DNA from: Candidatus Thorarchaeota archaeon
GTDB lineage: Archaea > Asgardarchaeota > Thorarchaeia > Thorarchaeales > Thorarchaeaceae
DNA length: 49,196 nucleotides
NCBI GenBank assembly: GCA_019894665.1
Contig: JAGXOC010000008.1
Span: forward strand, 1-49,196
Reading direction: 5' to 3'
Within the stretch, counting starts at the first letter, position 1, and each line of letters opens with the position of its first letter. Below, piece after piece: positions 1 through 7,349 of this stretch. The position numbers and the translations under genes were made by a program. Under the pieces are notes generated by a model that had not been told where the DNA came from, made no database searches, and saw only the letters and a program-made list of their open reading frames with translations.

Positions 1-203
1 TCTTTAGCATCGCCTTTCTGAAGGTCTGCAATCTTCTCATCAATGTGCTTGATATGATCCTCAAGTCTTGATTTGAAGGCCTCTAGACTCTTGACCTTGG
101 TCTCCATACTCTGTTCATAGGGAGCGCAATCGCAACCCATTGAATGCATGAAGGGACCCATGAAATGGCCATGATGTCTTTGACCTCTGTGTTCTCTACA
201 CAT
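1..203 (-). CDS. Small Cys/His-rich coiled-coil protein, partial
   Basis: The reverse strand from an ATG at 203 runs open to the window edge, so the C-terminus is missing; it is too short for the ORF track. The visible 67 residues begin with a His/Met-rich stretch (RGQRHHGHF) and a CDC motif, followed by a charged, probably helical or coiled-coil segment (VKSLEAFKSRLEDHIKHI). It starts 3 bp after the stop of the PadR gene, so the two are almost certainly cotranscribed. Small Cys/His/Met-rich proteins often sit beside PadR regulators; metal binding here is an inference. Function unknown. Confidence 0.6.
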   Translation of the reverse strand, partial: MCREHRGQRHHGHFMGPFMHSMGCDCAPYEQSMETKVKSLEAFKSRLEDHIKHIDEKIADLQKGDAK

Positions 204-206
204 CTC

Positions 207-785
207 TTACTCTTCACCTCCGTCCTCTTTATCTGAGCTCTTCATCTCGTCGAGTTGTTTTTTGACCCACTCAAGTTCGTGACCCAAGTATGAACGATAC
301 TGTTTTAGGAACTCGAGCTGTTTCTGAGAACAACGGCCGGATTCGCATCTGGCTTTCATAGCTGCAAATCCAATTGGGCTACGTTCACGAACGGTCCGGT
401 CCAATAGAGGTGCAGCCGCCCTCTCGCCTGCTTGACTTACCAGGAAGCGCCAGACTCTTCCCTGAGTACCCCACTCTGTATCCAGATTTTGGAGCGCTAT
501 AGACAGAATCTTTCTTCCATTTGGAGTGAGTCGGTATTCAACCGTATCTGGCCCATCTTCCTGAGAAACATGAGTACCAAGGATGAACTCCTTCTCGACA
601 AGCCGATGGAGTGCTGGGTAGACAGTCCCACTTTTCACCTTCCTTGATCCTAATAGACTTCCAAGCTTTTGGATAATGACATACCCGTGTGCCGGATCTT
701 GTTTTAGTATCGCTAGAATGAGTAATTGGACAGGACTTAGTCTTGTCATGTGGGGCTTATGTCTGCCCATGCTTCCGAAAGTCAT
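207..785 (-). CDS. PadR-family transcriptional regulator
   Basis: The N-terminal winged-helix domain is typical of PadR: LSPVQLLILAILKQDPAHGY, then the TVYPALHRL recognition region and a wing with VEYRLTPNGRKIL. The C-terminal half is a helical, charged dimerisation region. PadR proteins are dimeric repressors that respond to phenolics, drugs or envelope stress; the ligand cannot be told here. The ATG at 785 is used, but an in-frame ATG at residue 6 (MGRHKPHM) or residue 13 may be the real start. Two palindromes lie 16-54 bp upstream, suggesting autoregulation and control of the divergent membrane protein gene. The small Cys/His-rich gene follows directly. Confidence 0.9.
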   Translation of the reverse strand: MTFGSMGRHKPHMTRLSPVQLLILAILKQDPAHGYVIIQKLGSLLGSRKVKSGTVYPALHRLVEKEFILGTHVSQEDGPDTVEYRLTPNGRKILSIALQNLDTEWGTQGRVWRFLVSQAGERAAAPLLDRTVRERSPIGFAAMKARCESGRCSQKQLEFLKQYRSYLGHELEWVKKQLDEMKSSDKEDGGEE

Positions 786-800
786 ATGTCGACACCTACT

Positions 801-839
801 TATGTAGAGCTCTACCTATAGTATGTAGAGGTCTACATA
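801..839. promoter_or_regulatory. Tandem PadR-type operators in divergent promoter
   Basis: Two copies of the same palindrome lie side by side: TATGTAGAGCTCTACCTA (801-818, with a perfect GTAGAGCTCTAC core) and TATGTAGAGGTCTACATA (822-839, perfect 8-bp arms around GG). The ATGTA...TACAT arms resemble known PadR sites. They sit between the padR-like gene and the divergent gene at 919. An AT-rich box (catataaatc, about 835-844) overlaps the right-hand site and could be the TATA box of the rightward gene. Confidence 0.75.
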
Positions 840-918
840 TAAATCTTGAGCATAGATGCAAATATGTCACCGATATGCTTAGAAACGTAGGAAACGAGAA
901 TTTCCACAGGTATCAGAT

Positions 919-1890
919 ATGGCAGACGAGTACAAGCGATTCATTGTGCCACTTGCGTTCTCAATAACAGGTATGATTGTTACATTCTGGATCACTCAAT
1001 TTCTTGCGACAGAGATATTGGTGATTCAACCAGTATATGACCTCGTTGCAGCCATAGATGGATCATTGAGTTTCGACATCAATTTCTTGCTGATGATCCT
1101 CATCCCACTTTTCTTACTAGAGTTCTTGATACTGACATTACCATTTGCATTCTTCATGCTACTGGCAGTCAAGGTCTTTCGCGTTGCTACTTACAATATT
1201 GATGTGATGAGAATTGGTCATGGTTTTGACTGGCTCAGGATGGTGAAGAGGGCAGTCGTTCCAGCACTATTCGCATTATCTCTTGGAGAGTTGGTGATTA
1301 GTCTCCTCCAAGGAATCATCTTCCGGATACCACCGATGACAGAAGGAGAAGCTCGTGCAATTGTACCTACTCTACATCCGCTTCTAACAATGTTCGGCTC
1401 ATTGATTGCACTCACAGTCAGTATTGCACTCTTTGCTCCAACCTGGCTTCTCAATGACTCTGGAGTTGTGACGCATGTAAAATCAAAACATCTTGAGTAT
1501 AGACGATGTCCTGATACAGAAGGAGTTGGGAGATGGTATTCGAATCTCATTGGGGGATTTGGAATCCTGGCATTCCCAATTGCAATGTTCAACCGATACT
1601 TCTACCAGAAGTTCTTCATTTTTGGAGTTAACTTGACAATCGGAAATGTTATGGTAAGCCTAGGATGGACTCTCGGTCTTCCATTTATGGTGATGGCGTT
1701 CATTTTGCCTATTATCGTACTAAATGAGCTTACAATCAAATGGACGAGACCCGTTATACAAAGAACCGCAAAAGGAATGGGTGCTAGCGACGTTCAATTT
1801 CAGCGTGTAGAAAAGATTCCGGCTTCGGACCATCAAGAGCCATCTGAGCCTGATGCTCTTTCTGAGTCCAGGGAGCGCATAGATATATGA
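919..1890 (+). CDS. Polytopic membrane protein, unknown function
   Basis: This 323-residue protein has about six hydrophobic spans: near residues 10-35, 52-82, 108-130, 152-178, 208-230 and 240-275. The C-terminal tail is polar and acidic (DHQEPSEPDALSES). I do not recognise a family; the N-terminal span followed by charged loops recalls Yip1/RDD-like integral proteins, but no diagnostic motif is visible. It is divergent from the PadR regulator across two palindromic operators, so it is the likely PadR target. Its last 107 bp overlap, antisense, the end of the convergent winged-helix gene. Confidence 0.75.
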   Translation: MADEYKRFIVPLAFSITGMIVTFWITQFLATEILVIQPVYDLVAAIDGSLSFDINFLLMILIPLFLLEFLILTLPFAFFMLLAVKVFRVATYNIDVMRIGHGFDWLRMVKRAVVPALFALSLGELVISLLQGIIFRIPPMTEGEARAIVPTLHPLLTMFGSLIALTVSIALFAPTWLLNDSGVVTHVKSKHLEYRRCPDTEGVGRWYSNLIGGFGILAFPIAMFNRYFYQKFFIFGVNLTIGNVMVSLGWTLGLPFMVMAFILPIIVLNELTIKWTRPVIQRTAKGMGASDVQFQRVEKIPASDHQEPSEPDALSESRERIDI

Positions 1891-2446
1891 TAGCATGAGG
1901 CCGGGATTTCTTGTCTATATTGACGTATCCTTTCCTCATCAATTCCTTCACCAGCTTTCGTAAAGCTGACTTCTTTTCACCTGTATCTTCAGACAGCTGT
2001 TTGTAATCAGTCCTACGGCCTCTTTGGATGACCTTGAGAAGATTGAACTCGGGGATTGAATCTATTACTGCTTTGAAGGATTCGTTTTCACGCCTCATCG
2101 CGTTCTCGTCACCTGAGAGTAAACGGCTTATCTCGTCCCTGAGGTCATTGATCTCCTCAACAAAGGATAGACGCTCGGCTTCGTATCGGGCAACCACTCC
2201 ATTAGAGGTATGGACCAATTCGGCGCTGAGGTCTCCACCCAACCCATCTAGAGCTTCCCGCGAAGCCATTCGTGACTCTCGAATAATACCAATAACGTCT
2301 TCGGTGTCCAACCATTGCCCATCCACCAATGACTCAATCTGCGTGTAGTAGACATCTAATCGTTTTGCCCATATATCGCGAATCTCTTGTAGGACTCCTG
2401 CAATCCTGAGAGTCATTCTTGCCGCGTTATCGTTAGTGGTAGTCAT
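1784..2446 (-). CDS. Coiled-coil protein with C-terminal winged helix
   Basis: The ORF track starts at 2497, but the ATG at 2446 (MTTTNDNAARMTLRI) is more natural. Residues 1 to about 125 are helical and charged with coiled-coil character (SFVEEINDLRDEISRLL). The region after EFNLLKVIQRGRRTDYKQL reads as a winged helix-turn-helix: SEDTGEKKSALRKLVKELMR, then a basic wing (NIDKKSRPHAIIYL). This suggests a DNA-binding regulator of the diverse archaeal wHTH type. A perfect palindrome lies about 42 bp upstream of the start, consistent with autoregulation. The gene overlaps the convergent membrane-protein gene by 107 bp at its 3' end. Confidence 0.75.
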   Translation of the reverse strand: MTTTNDNAARMTLRIAGVLQEIRDIWAKRLDVYYTQIESLVDGQWLDTEDVIGIIRESRMASREALDGLGGDLSAELVHTSNGVVARYEAERLSFVEEINDLRDEISRLLSGDENAMRRENESFKAVIDSIPEFNLLKVIQRGRRTDYKQLSEDTGEKKSALRKLVKELMRKGYVNIDKKSRPHAIIYLCAPWTQKEHQAQMALDGPKPESFLHAEIERR

Positions 2447-2482
2447 AGGTGCCACGAATATCTCATTGTAGTCACACAAGAT

Positions 2483-2525
2483 TAGAGCTAGTGTCACTAG
2501 GACAATACAACAGTAGAGCTAGTGA
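2483..2525. promoter_or_regulatory. Palindrome and repeated half-site upstream of wHTH gene
   Basis: CTAGTGTCACTAG (2488-2500) is a perfect 13-bp palindrome. The longer element TAGAGCTAGTGtC (2483-2495) recurs as TAGAGCTAGTGaC at 2513-2525, a direct repeat with 30-bp spacing. Position just upstream of the winged-helix gene suggests an operator, perhaps for that protein itself. Confidence 0.55.
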
Positions 2526-2587
2526 CCGGGCTCAGCTACGACCAAGCACTAACAGAATACACCTGTAAGAATTGTTTGAAGGAAGTT

Positions 2588-3295
2588 TCATCTTCTCTTC
2601 ATGATTACAACTACAACGACTATAACAACCGCAGCGCCTACTCCAATTATCAGTATTGGGGCAGGAAGGTCTGGTCCTGGTCCGGGAGGAGTGCATGTTG
2701 AATGATGGTAAGTCTGAGTCCATAGCACATTTTGTACAGCATTGTTTATTCCATCTGTCTGATAGTGATCTTCGGACATACTACTTAGCACATAATCAGC
2801 GGTATAATGAATTTCAGCGTCATAAGTCCAACTAGTTCCTGACGCACTACCATGTGCAGATATTAAGATACTATTTCCAACTCTTGATATACTAAAGTTG
2901 GCCAAAACTGGGCTAAAAGCATTATCAATTTGAGTCATTTGAGATTGAATCCTTTGATCGTCGGCAATATATCGTATGTTTATTCCGTTTGAAGATCTAA
3001 TATTTATTCCATAGGTATCATCTAAGCTTTGGGTGTTTAAGAATACACTAACCGCGGCACCGCCATCCTCACTCATATCAGCAGTAACGTAATCATCTAC
3101 AAAGGTTACATTAAATGTTACACTCATTGTGATCGTTTGATCAATAATAAATTGATTATCGGTGTATTTAGTTGCGTCATACTTCAGATCATCTCCATCA
3201 CAAACACCCCAAGTTAACGCAGTTACTGTATTTGTAAGGCCAATAATCATAAGAACTGCTAATAACGCAAAAGAAATTATTTTAGTTTTCTTCAT
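2588..3295 (-). CDS. Secreted, C-terminally membrane-anchored protein
   Basis: The 235-residue product has a signal peptide (KKTKIISFALLAVLMIIGL, cleavage likely after TVTA) and a C-terminal membrane span (LIIGVGAAVVIVVVVVIMK) ending in RR, after a Pro/Gly linker (CTPPGPGPDLPAP). The central part, about residues 27-200, is polar and beta-rich, and should face the outside. There are few cysteines (WGVCDGDD and STCTPP), which could form a disulfide. No family recognised. The same architecture recurs at 7350 and 43121 in this window, so this looks like a standard surface-protein layout in this organism. The start ATG follows an A-rich stretch. Confidence 0.8.
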   Translation of the reverse strand: MKKTKIISFALLAVLMIIGLTNTVTALTWGVCDGDDLKYDATKYTDNQFIIDQTITMSVTFNVTFVDDYVTADMSEDGGAAVSVFLNTQSLDDTYGINIRSSNGINIRYIADDQRIQSQMTQIDNAFSPVLANFSISRVGNSILISAHGSASGTSWTYDAEIHYTADYVLSSMSEDHYQTDGINNAVQNVLWTQTYHHSTCTPPGPGPDLPAPILIIGVGAAVVIVVVVVIMKRR

Positions 3296-3439
3296 TTTTA
3301 GATATTACACCTTTTTTTTAATTCTATTCAATTCCAGATAGCAAATCTCACTCTATCTATTTAGTTGTATTTCGCAGATAATAAACCCAAATTTTCCCTT
3401 AGGCTAAGCTTAGTGTCACAGGGGTATGACCAAGAGTGA

Positions 3440-4276
3440 TTACTCAGATACCCAGAAAATTCGTTCTTTTACTTCTTCAAGTGTGCTAGGCCAGAGATTG
3501 TATGACAGCCCTACATTTGCCATAAGAGGAACGGTCTCGTCAATCATGAAGGACTCGAGGTCGTGGCAGTAGTATAATGGAGTTACATCAACTGTTTTCA
3601 TATGGTTCTCACTTATATCAAGCCAAAGAAGATTTGGGCATTCCCTTAAGGGGCCTACATCAAGCTGAAGTATGCCTGCAGATCTTAGCCATAGACCTTC
3701 CAGTACTTTGCAACTTCTTAACGGAGAAAGATCCACCTCGTCAAAATAATTGCTCTCTAAGAAAAGCTCCTGCAGATTCACACAACCGGATAGTGGTTCC
3801 AAGTCAATATCGTAAATTTCATTGTTATCAAGCCTTAGGAAACGTAGAACCGAACTTCTTCTCAGCGGTGACAAATCTATCTCGTGAAAATCATTTGACT
3901 GAAGGTTTAGTTCTTGAAGTTTCAAGCATGACATCAGTGGTGAGAGATCAATCCTTTGCAATTTGTTGATTTCAAGAGAAAGTGTATCCAAGTTCGTACA
4001 GTTCTCAAGCCCAACTAGGTCTATTGACGAGATTAGATTAGAACCAATTAGAAGTTTCTCGAGACTAGGACATTCCTTTAATGGTTCTAGATCTATAGAT
4101 CGAATCAAATTAGCTGATAGATTAATTTCTCTAAGAGTCTTGCATTGAATTAGTTGAGACAAGTCTATCTCTACTATTTTTCTCCCAGAGAGGTCGACTT
4201 CTGTGACATCATCTTGAGTTTGGAAATAAAGTTCTATTCCATTTTCAATTATGAAGGTTATGTGAATTTCAGTCAT
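3440..4276 (-). CDS. Cytosolic leucine-rich repeat protein 1
   Basis: Start chosen at the ATG of MTEIHITFIIENGIEL (4276), which aligns with the start of the neighbouring paralogue; the track begins 9 codons upstream. About nine 23-residue repeats follow, with consensus IDLxPLxxCxxLxxLxLxxNxx. There is no signal peptide or membrane span, so it is probably cytosolic. An N-terminal beta cap and a C-terminal cap (DLESFMIDETV, then a conserved tryptophan region) are shared with the gene at 4350, which indicates tandem duplication. LRR arcs are usually protein-binding; the partner is unknown. Such repeats are frequent in Asgard genomes (general knowledge). Confidence 0.85.
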   Translation of the reverse strand: MTEIHITFIIENGIELYFQTQDDVTEVDLSGRKIVEIDLSQLIQCKTLREINLSANLIRSIDLEPLKECPSLEKLLIGSNLISSIDLVGLENCTNLDTLSLEINKLQRIDLSPLMSCLKLQELNLQSNDFHEIDLSPLRRSSVLRFLRLDNNEIYDIDLEPLSGCVNLQELFLESNYFDEVDLSPLRSCKVLEGLWLRSAGILQLDVGPLRECPNLLWLDISENHMKTVDVTPLYYCHDLESFMIDETVPLMANVGLSYNLWPSTLEEVKERIFWVSE

Positions 4277-4349
4277 GTGATAGACTCCCAGCCTATCTTT
4301 CACTTTTGTGATGCTGTCATTCGCTTCATAAATCGTCGAGTATTATAAC

Positions 4350-5084
4350 TCATGTTGGTGTGGAAGACTCTTGTGCTTCGTGAGACCATTGAACATTCTC
4401 AAGCTTCTCATTTATCGGATCTGGGAAATAATGGAGGTGTCTGAGTTTGTGATTCGCAATCAGGGTCACTGTTTCATCCAATACTAATGATTCAAGATTC
4501 TCACTGTGAAATAGTACAGAGATGTCAATTGTTTTGAAAGAGTTCTCATTGAGATGAATGTAGCGCAGATCAGTTGAGCGCTCCAATGGACTAAGATCGA
4601 TTTCTTTAAGCAGATTCCCTGACAGCACAAGATATTGTAGTTTAGTTAATCCACTGATTGGACTGAGGTCCAATTCTTTGAGTCTGTTATCGGAAATGTA
4701 GAGCCATCTGAGATCTTTGCATTTACTTAGTGGCGAGATATCAATTTCTGTAAGTCTATTATCAGAAAGTTCAAGAGCTTGAAGATCAGAGCATCGAGAT
4801 AGTGGCTGAAGATCAACGTGAGTCAGTTCGTTTGAAGTCATACTTAATATCTTCAGATTAGAACAGTAAGATAACGGTGTGAGATCAATCTCAGTGAGTA
4901 GATTTGTGTCGAGATTGAGTTTCTCAAGTTTTCCGCATTGCCCCAAAGGTTCCAGACTGATGGTCTTTATACTAGTGTCTGATAGGTCGATTTCTGTAAA
5001 GTGATCATCTTTTACGACCTGATACTTCTCACCGTCTGACGCAACATACCTTATGGTGAAACGTGTCACCTTATTCCTCTCCAT
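4350..5084 (-). CDS. Cytosolic leucine-rich repeat protein 2
   Basis: Product of 244 residues with about seven 23-residue repeats (TEIDLTPLSYCSNLKILSM and similar). An N-terminal cap (VTRFTIRYVASDGEKYQVV) and C-terminal cap (NLESLVLDETVTLIAN) match those of the next gene downstream, so the pair are paralogues in one probable transcript with a 73-bp gap from the chosen start of LRR protein 1. No signal peptide. The conserved cysteine at the C position of early repeats is replaced by S or L in the last three, suggesting a slightly divergent end. A protein-interaction scaffold is the most that can be inferred. Confidence 0.85.
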   Translation of the reverse strand: MERNKVTRFTIRYVASDGEKYQVVKDDHFTEIDLSDTSIKTISLEPLGQCGKLEKLNLDTNLLTEIDLTPLSYCSNLKILSMTSNELTHVDLQPLSRCSDLQALELSDNRLTEIDISPLSKCKDLRWLYISDNRLKELDLSPISGLTKLQYLVLSGNLLKEIDLSPLERSTDLRYIHLNENSFKTIDISVLFHSENLESLVLDETVTLIANHKLRHLHYFPDPINEKLENVQWSHEAQESSTPT

Positions 5085-5196
5085 TTTTACTTGGAATTAT
5101 GCCTTGATGTCTTTTGTGTTTATGTCAATGAACCATAATAAAGGTCACTCGAAGGGCAATTCGTTCATGCAAAGTACCAATCAATGATATTTCTCT

Positions 5197-5739
5197 CTAA
5201 GTTCTATCTAGATGAGCCCATGGTACTGGGTCAGGTATCGTTTCTACAAACCGACGAAGAATCTCACGAACCCCATCAGGATTGTGGACACCATCAAAGA
5301 CCAAGGCAGGTGCATCGTCATCTTCAGATATGAAGATCTCAACATCACCCATTCCTATCTTACGTTCAGCTGGAGGACCGGAACAGTGAAGCAATGCAAT
5401 TTCATCGTAGAAAACTCTCACTGTTTTCCGTGATAATACGCCTCTCCGCACTCTGACATTCCATGTTGTAATGATGTAAAGCGTGAACCAGCGTCTACTC
5501 TCAGCCCATACAACTAGCAGGATTCCGAAAACCATAGCACCTGCACTTAGTGACCAAGACACTAGATCACCGCCAAGCCCGAAATAGGATGTTACAATCA
5601 TGAATCCAGTACCAATAATGAAAACCATTGTGCCAAATACATAAAAGAAGATGAAAGATGCGCGCTTGGGATATAAGATACTCACTAATCGCTCTCTCTT
5701 TTCTGCTGGAAAGGAGTCTCCAGAACTTGACTCAGTCAT
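5197..5739 (-). CDS. Membrane protein with bacterial PH-like (YdbS/DUF304) domain
   Basis: The track's GTG start at 5769 is extended; ATG at 5739 (MTESSSGDSFP) is preferred. Two closely spaced spans (FIFFYVFGTMVFIIGTGFMI and LSAGAMVFGILLVVWAES) are followed by a beta-rich region: RWFTLYIITTWNVRVRRGVLSRKTVRVFYDEIALL. This is the usual arrangement of small YdbS/YdbT-type proteins: two-helix hairpin, then a PH-like fold in which a regulation-of-protein-structure role is suspected but not proven. The C-terminal ISEDDDAPALVFDGVHNPD followed by an amphipathic helix fits the end of a PH fold. Function unknown. Confidence 0.75.
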   Translation of the reverse strand: MTESSSGDSFPAEKRERLVSILYPKRASFIFFYVFGTMVFIIGTGFMIVTSYFGLGGDLVSWSLSAGAMVFGILLVVWAESRRWFTLYIITTWNVRVRRGVLSRKTVRVFYDEIALLHCSGPPAERKIGMGDVEIFISEDDDAPALVFDGVHNPDGVREILRRFVETIPDPVPWAHLDRT

Positions 5740-5857
5740 ACGACTCACTCGGGGGGAGTCTGTGTACACAACTTATGAAGATGTCGAATATTCAAATTGA
5801 TGTGATGCTCAATACGCTTCATGCATCGGGCTCTAATTTCCAAAGTATCACGAGCAT

Positions 5858-6250
5858 CTAAGTGGGGTATATTTCCCACAAAGTATCGCAAGCATGCACA
5901 ATGTGGCCTACTAGAGTTTGAATCTCTTCGCCAGTGAGGTCTGTGTCGTTGGTCTCTGCACTGACGATAATATCATCTTCGTCATTGATCGCAAACTTCA
6001 CACCTTTTGCTTTCCATGATTGTTTCAGCATGTCATAAGCAAGTTTCATTCTCTTGGTTTCTTCTACCTCATAGAAGTTAGTGAATGGCGCTACGATGTA
6101 AGCCCATGACTCATCTTTGTTGGTGATGATTTTGATCTTCAAGTCCTTGAAGTGGTCTGTCTTCCACCTCATCATTAGCACATCGTCTTCGCGTTCATAT
6201 TTGATATCGACTGAATCGAGTAGTGAAGCAATATGGTCAACAGAAATCAA
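5858..6250 (-). CDS. YbjN-like small cytosolic protein
   Basis: Product of 130 residues with an alpha-beta pattern: helix (HIASLLDSVDIKYER), strands (DVLMMRWKT, LKIKIITNKDESWAYIVAPF), a long helix (KRMKLAYDMLKQSWKAKGVK), strands (FAINDEDDIIVSAETN) and a final helix. This order resembles the YbjN / type III chaperone-like fold, whose members often act as chaperones or sensors; the assignment is by pattern only. The start is a TTG at 6250 with GAGG upstream; the next in-frame ATGs (residues 26-27) would remove the first helix, so TTG is favoured. Confidence 0.65.
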   Translation of the reverse strand: MISVDHIASLLDSVDIKYEREDDVLMMRWKTDHFKDLKIKIITNKDESWAYIVAPFTNFYEVEETKRMKLAYDMLKQSWKAKGVKFAINDEDDIIVSAETNDTDLTGEEIQTLVGHIVHACDTLWEIYPT

Positions 6251-6431
6251 TATGAGAACCTCTGACGCTCGATGCCAGTTGTAACATATTAAGGTGTTTG
6301 GGGCCTGCCGTCTGTATAATTTCTATAGAGAAACTGAAAGTTGCTCAGGTTTATTTGCATTCAAGAGTATTGCTACCCAAGTAGCCGGAAGTGGGGTTTA
6401 CAATTCATTCAAAGGAGTCAATCGATAGAAG

Positions 6432-7325
6432 ATGCAGGATTTAGTAGCAATTGCGGCATTGCTGAGAGAAGTATCGTTTGGTATTCTCATAGCTGGTTTG
6501 TTCTACACTTTTGGAATGTTTGCACTTGGCAGGATTTTCGCTGCAATTTCTGACTATGGTCATGTTGAACATGATGTAGACCACGACGTTGACCACGATG
6601 TGGACCATGATGTTGATCATGATATCGGGCACGAAGTGGAACATGACGTAGATCATGGTTACGACGTCGACCATGGAGAAGTTGAACACGATTTAGACCA
6701 TGACCTCGACCATGATGTAGACCATGTGGATGTCGACCATGAAATTGAGCATGACCTAGACCATGAGGTTGAGCATGATGTGGATCACCATGTCGAGCAC
6801 GACCACGAAATTGATGTGGATCACGGGATTCCTGATGACAAATCAGGATTCTTCGAAACTGAGAGAGGTGCTCCCATGGGTGTCACAATAGGCACTTCAC
6901 TTGTCACCTTTGGTTTTCTGGGGTCTCTTCTCTACTATGAGGGTATCATGGTTCCATTTCTGGGCAAGATTGCAATTCATATGCTGGGAGTGGTTGCGGT
7001 GGTCTACTCTGTCAGAACTGTCCTTCGTAAGGCATTTGTTGAGTCTGGATTCATGATTGAGCCCAGGCATATTGTGGGTCGTGAGGTCGAGGCGGTTTCA
7101 ACAATAAACGATGGATTTGGTGAGATCAGATTAGAAACTGAGATGGGACTACGCCGCTTTCATGCAAGACCGTTTCAGAAGGGGGTTATTTTTCAAAAGG
7201 GAATGGACCTCTTCATCGTTTCTGCTGATGATAGATTCGTGTATGTCGATCCACGAGAAGATGTAGTCAAATGGATGCAAAAACAGAGCAAGAGAAAACA
7301 GGAAGACAGTAAGCCCGAGGACTAG
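6432..7325 (+). CDS. NfeD-like membrane protein with [DE]-x-[DE]-H repeat
   Basis: An N-terminal span (VSFGILIAGLFYTFGMFAL, about residues 14-32) is followed by residues 44-131, made almost entirely of four-residue units such as DVDH, EVEH and DLDH; I count 23 histidines. Two more hydrophobic spans follow (SLVTFGFLGSLLYY and IAIHMLGVVAVVYSV), then a C-terminal beta domain (VGREVEAVSTINDGFGEIRL to FIVSADDRFVYVDPRED) resembling the OB-fold of NfeD/YqiJ proteins. NfeD proteins act with SPFH/flotillin proteins, and an SPFH gene lies 2.2 kb downstream on the same strand. The repeat resembles His-rich metal-binding loops; zinc or nickel binding is inferred. Synonymous codons vary between units, so the repeat is held at protein level. 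Confidence 0.8.
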   Translation: MQDLVAIAALLREVSFGILIAGLFYTFGMFALGRIFAAISDYGHVEHDVDHDVDHDVDHDVDHDIGHEVEHDVDHGYDVDHGEVEHDLDHDLDHDVDHVDVDHEIEHDLDHEVEHDVDHHVEHDHEIDVDHGIPDDKSGFFETERGAPMGVTIGTSLVTFGFLGSLLYYEGIMVPFLGKIAIHMLGVVAVVYSVRTVLRKAFVESGFMIEPRHIVGREVEAVSTINDGFGEIRLETEMGLRRFHARPFQKGVIFQKGMDLFIVSADDRFVYVDPREDVVKWMQKQSKRKQEDSKPED

Positions 7326-7349
7326 CTCTTACCTGGTTTCCTCAATGTA

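Noticed and set aside
6441-6689. Antisense ORF across the His/Asp repeat
   Set aside because: It is the mirror of the repeat in another frame, with biased Met/Val/Ile composition, and no start context.
6560-6830. Tandem DNA repeat resembling a CRISPR or minisatellite
   Set aside because: The repeat is a 12-bp coding unit with varying synonymous codons and no spacers; it is a protein-level repeat.
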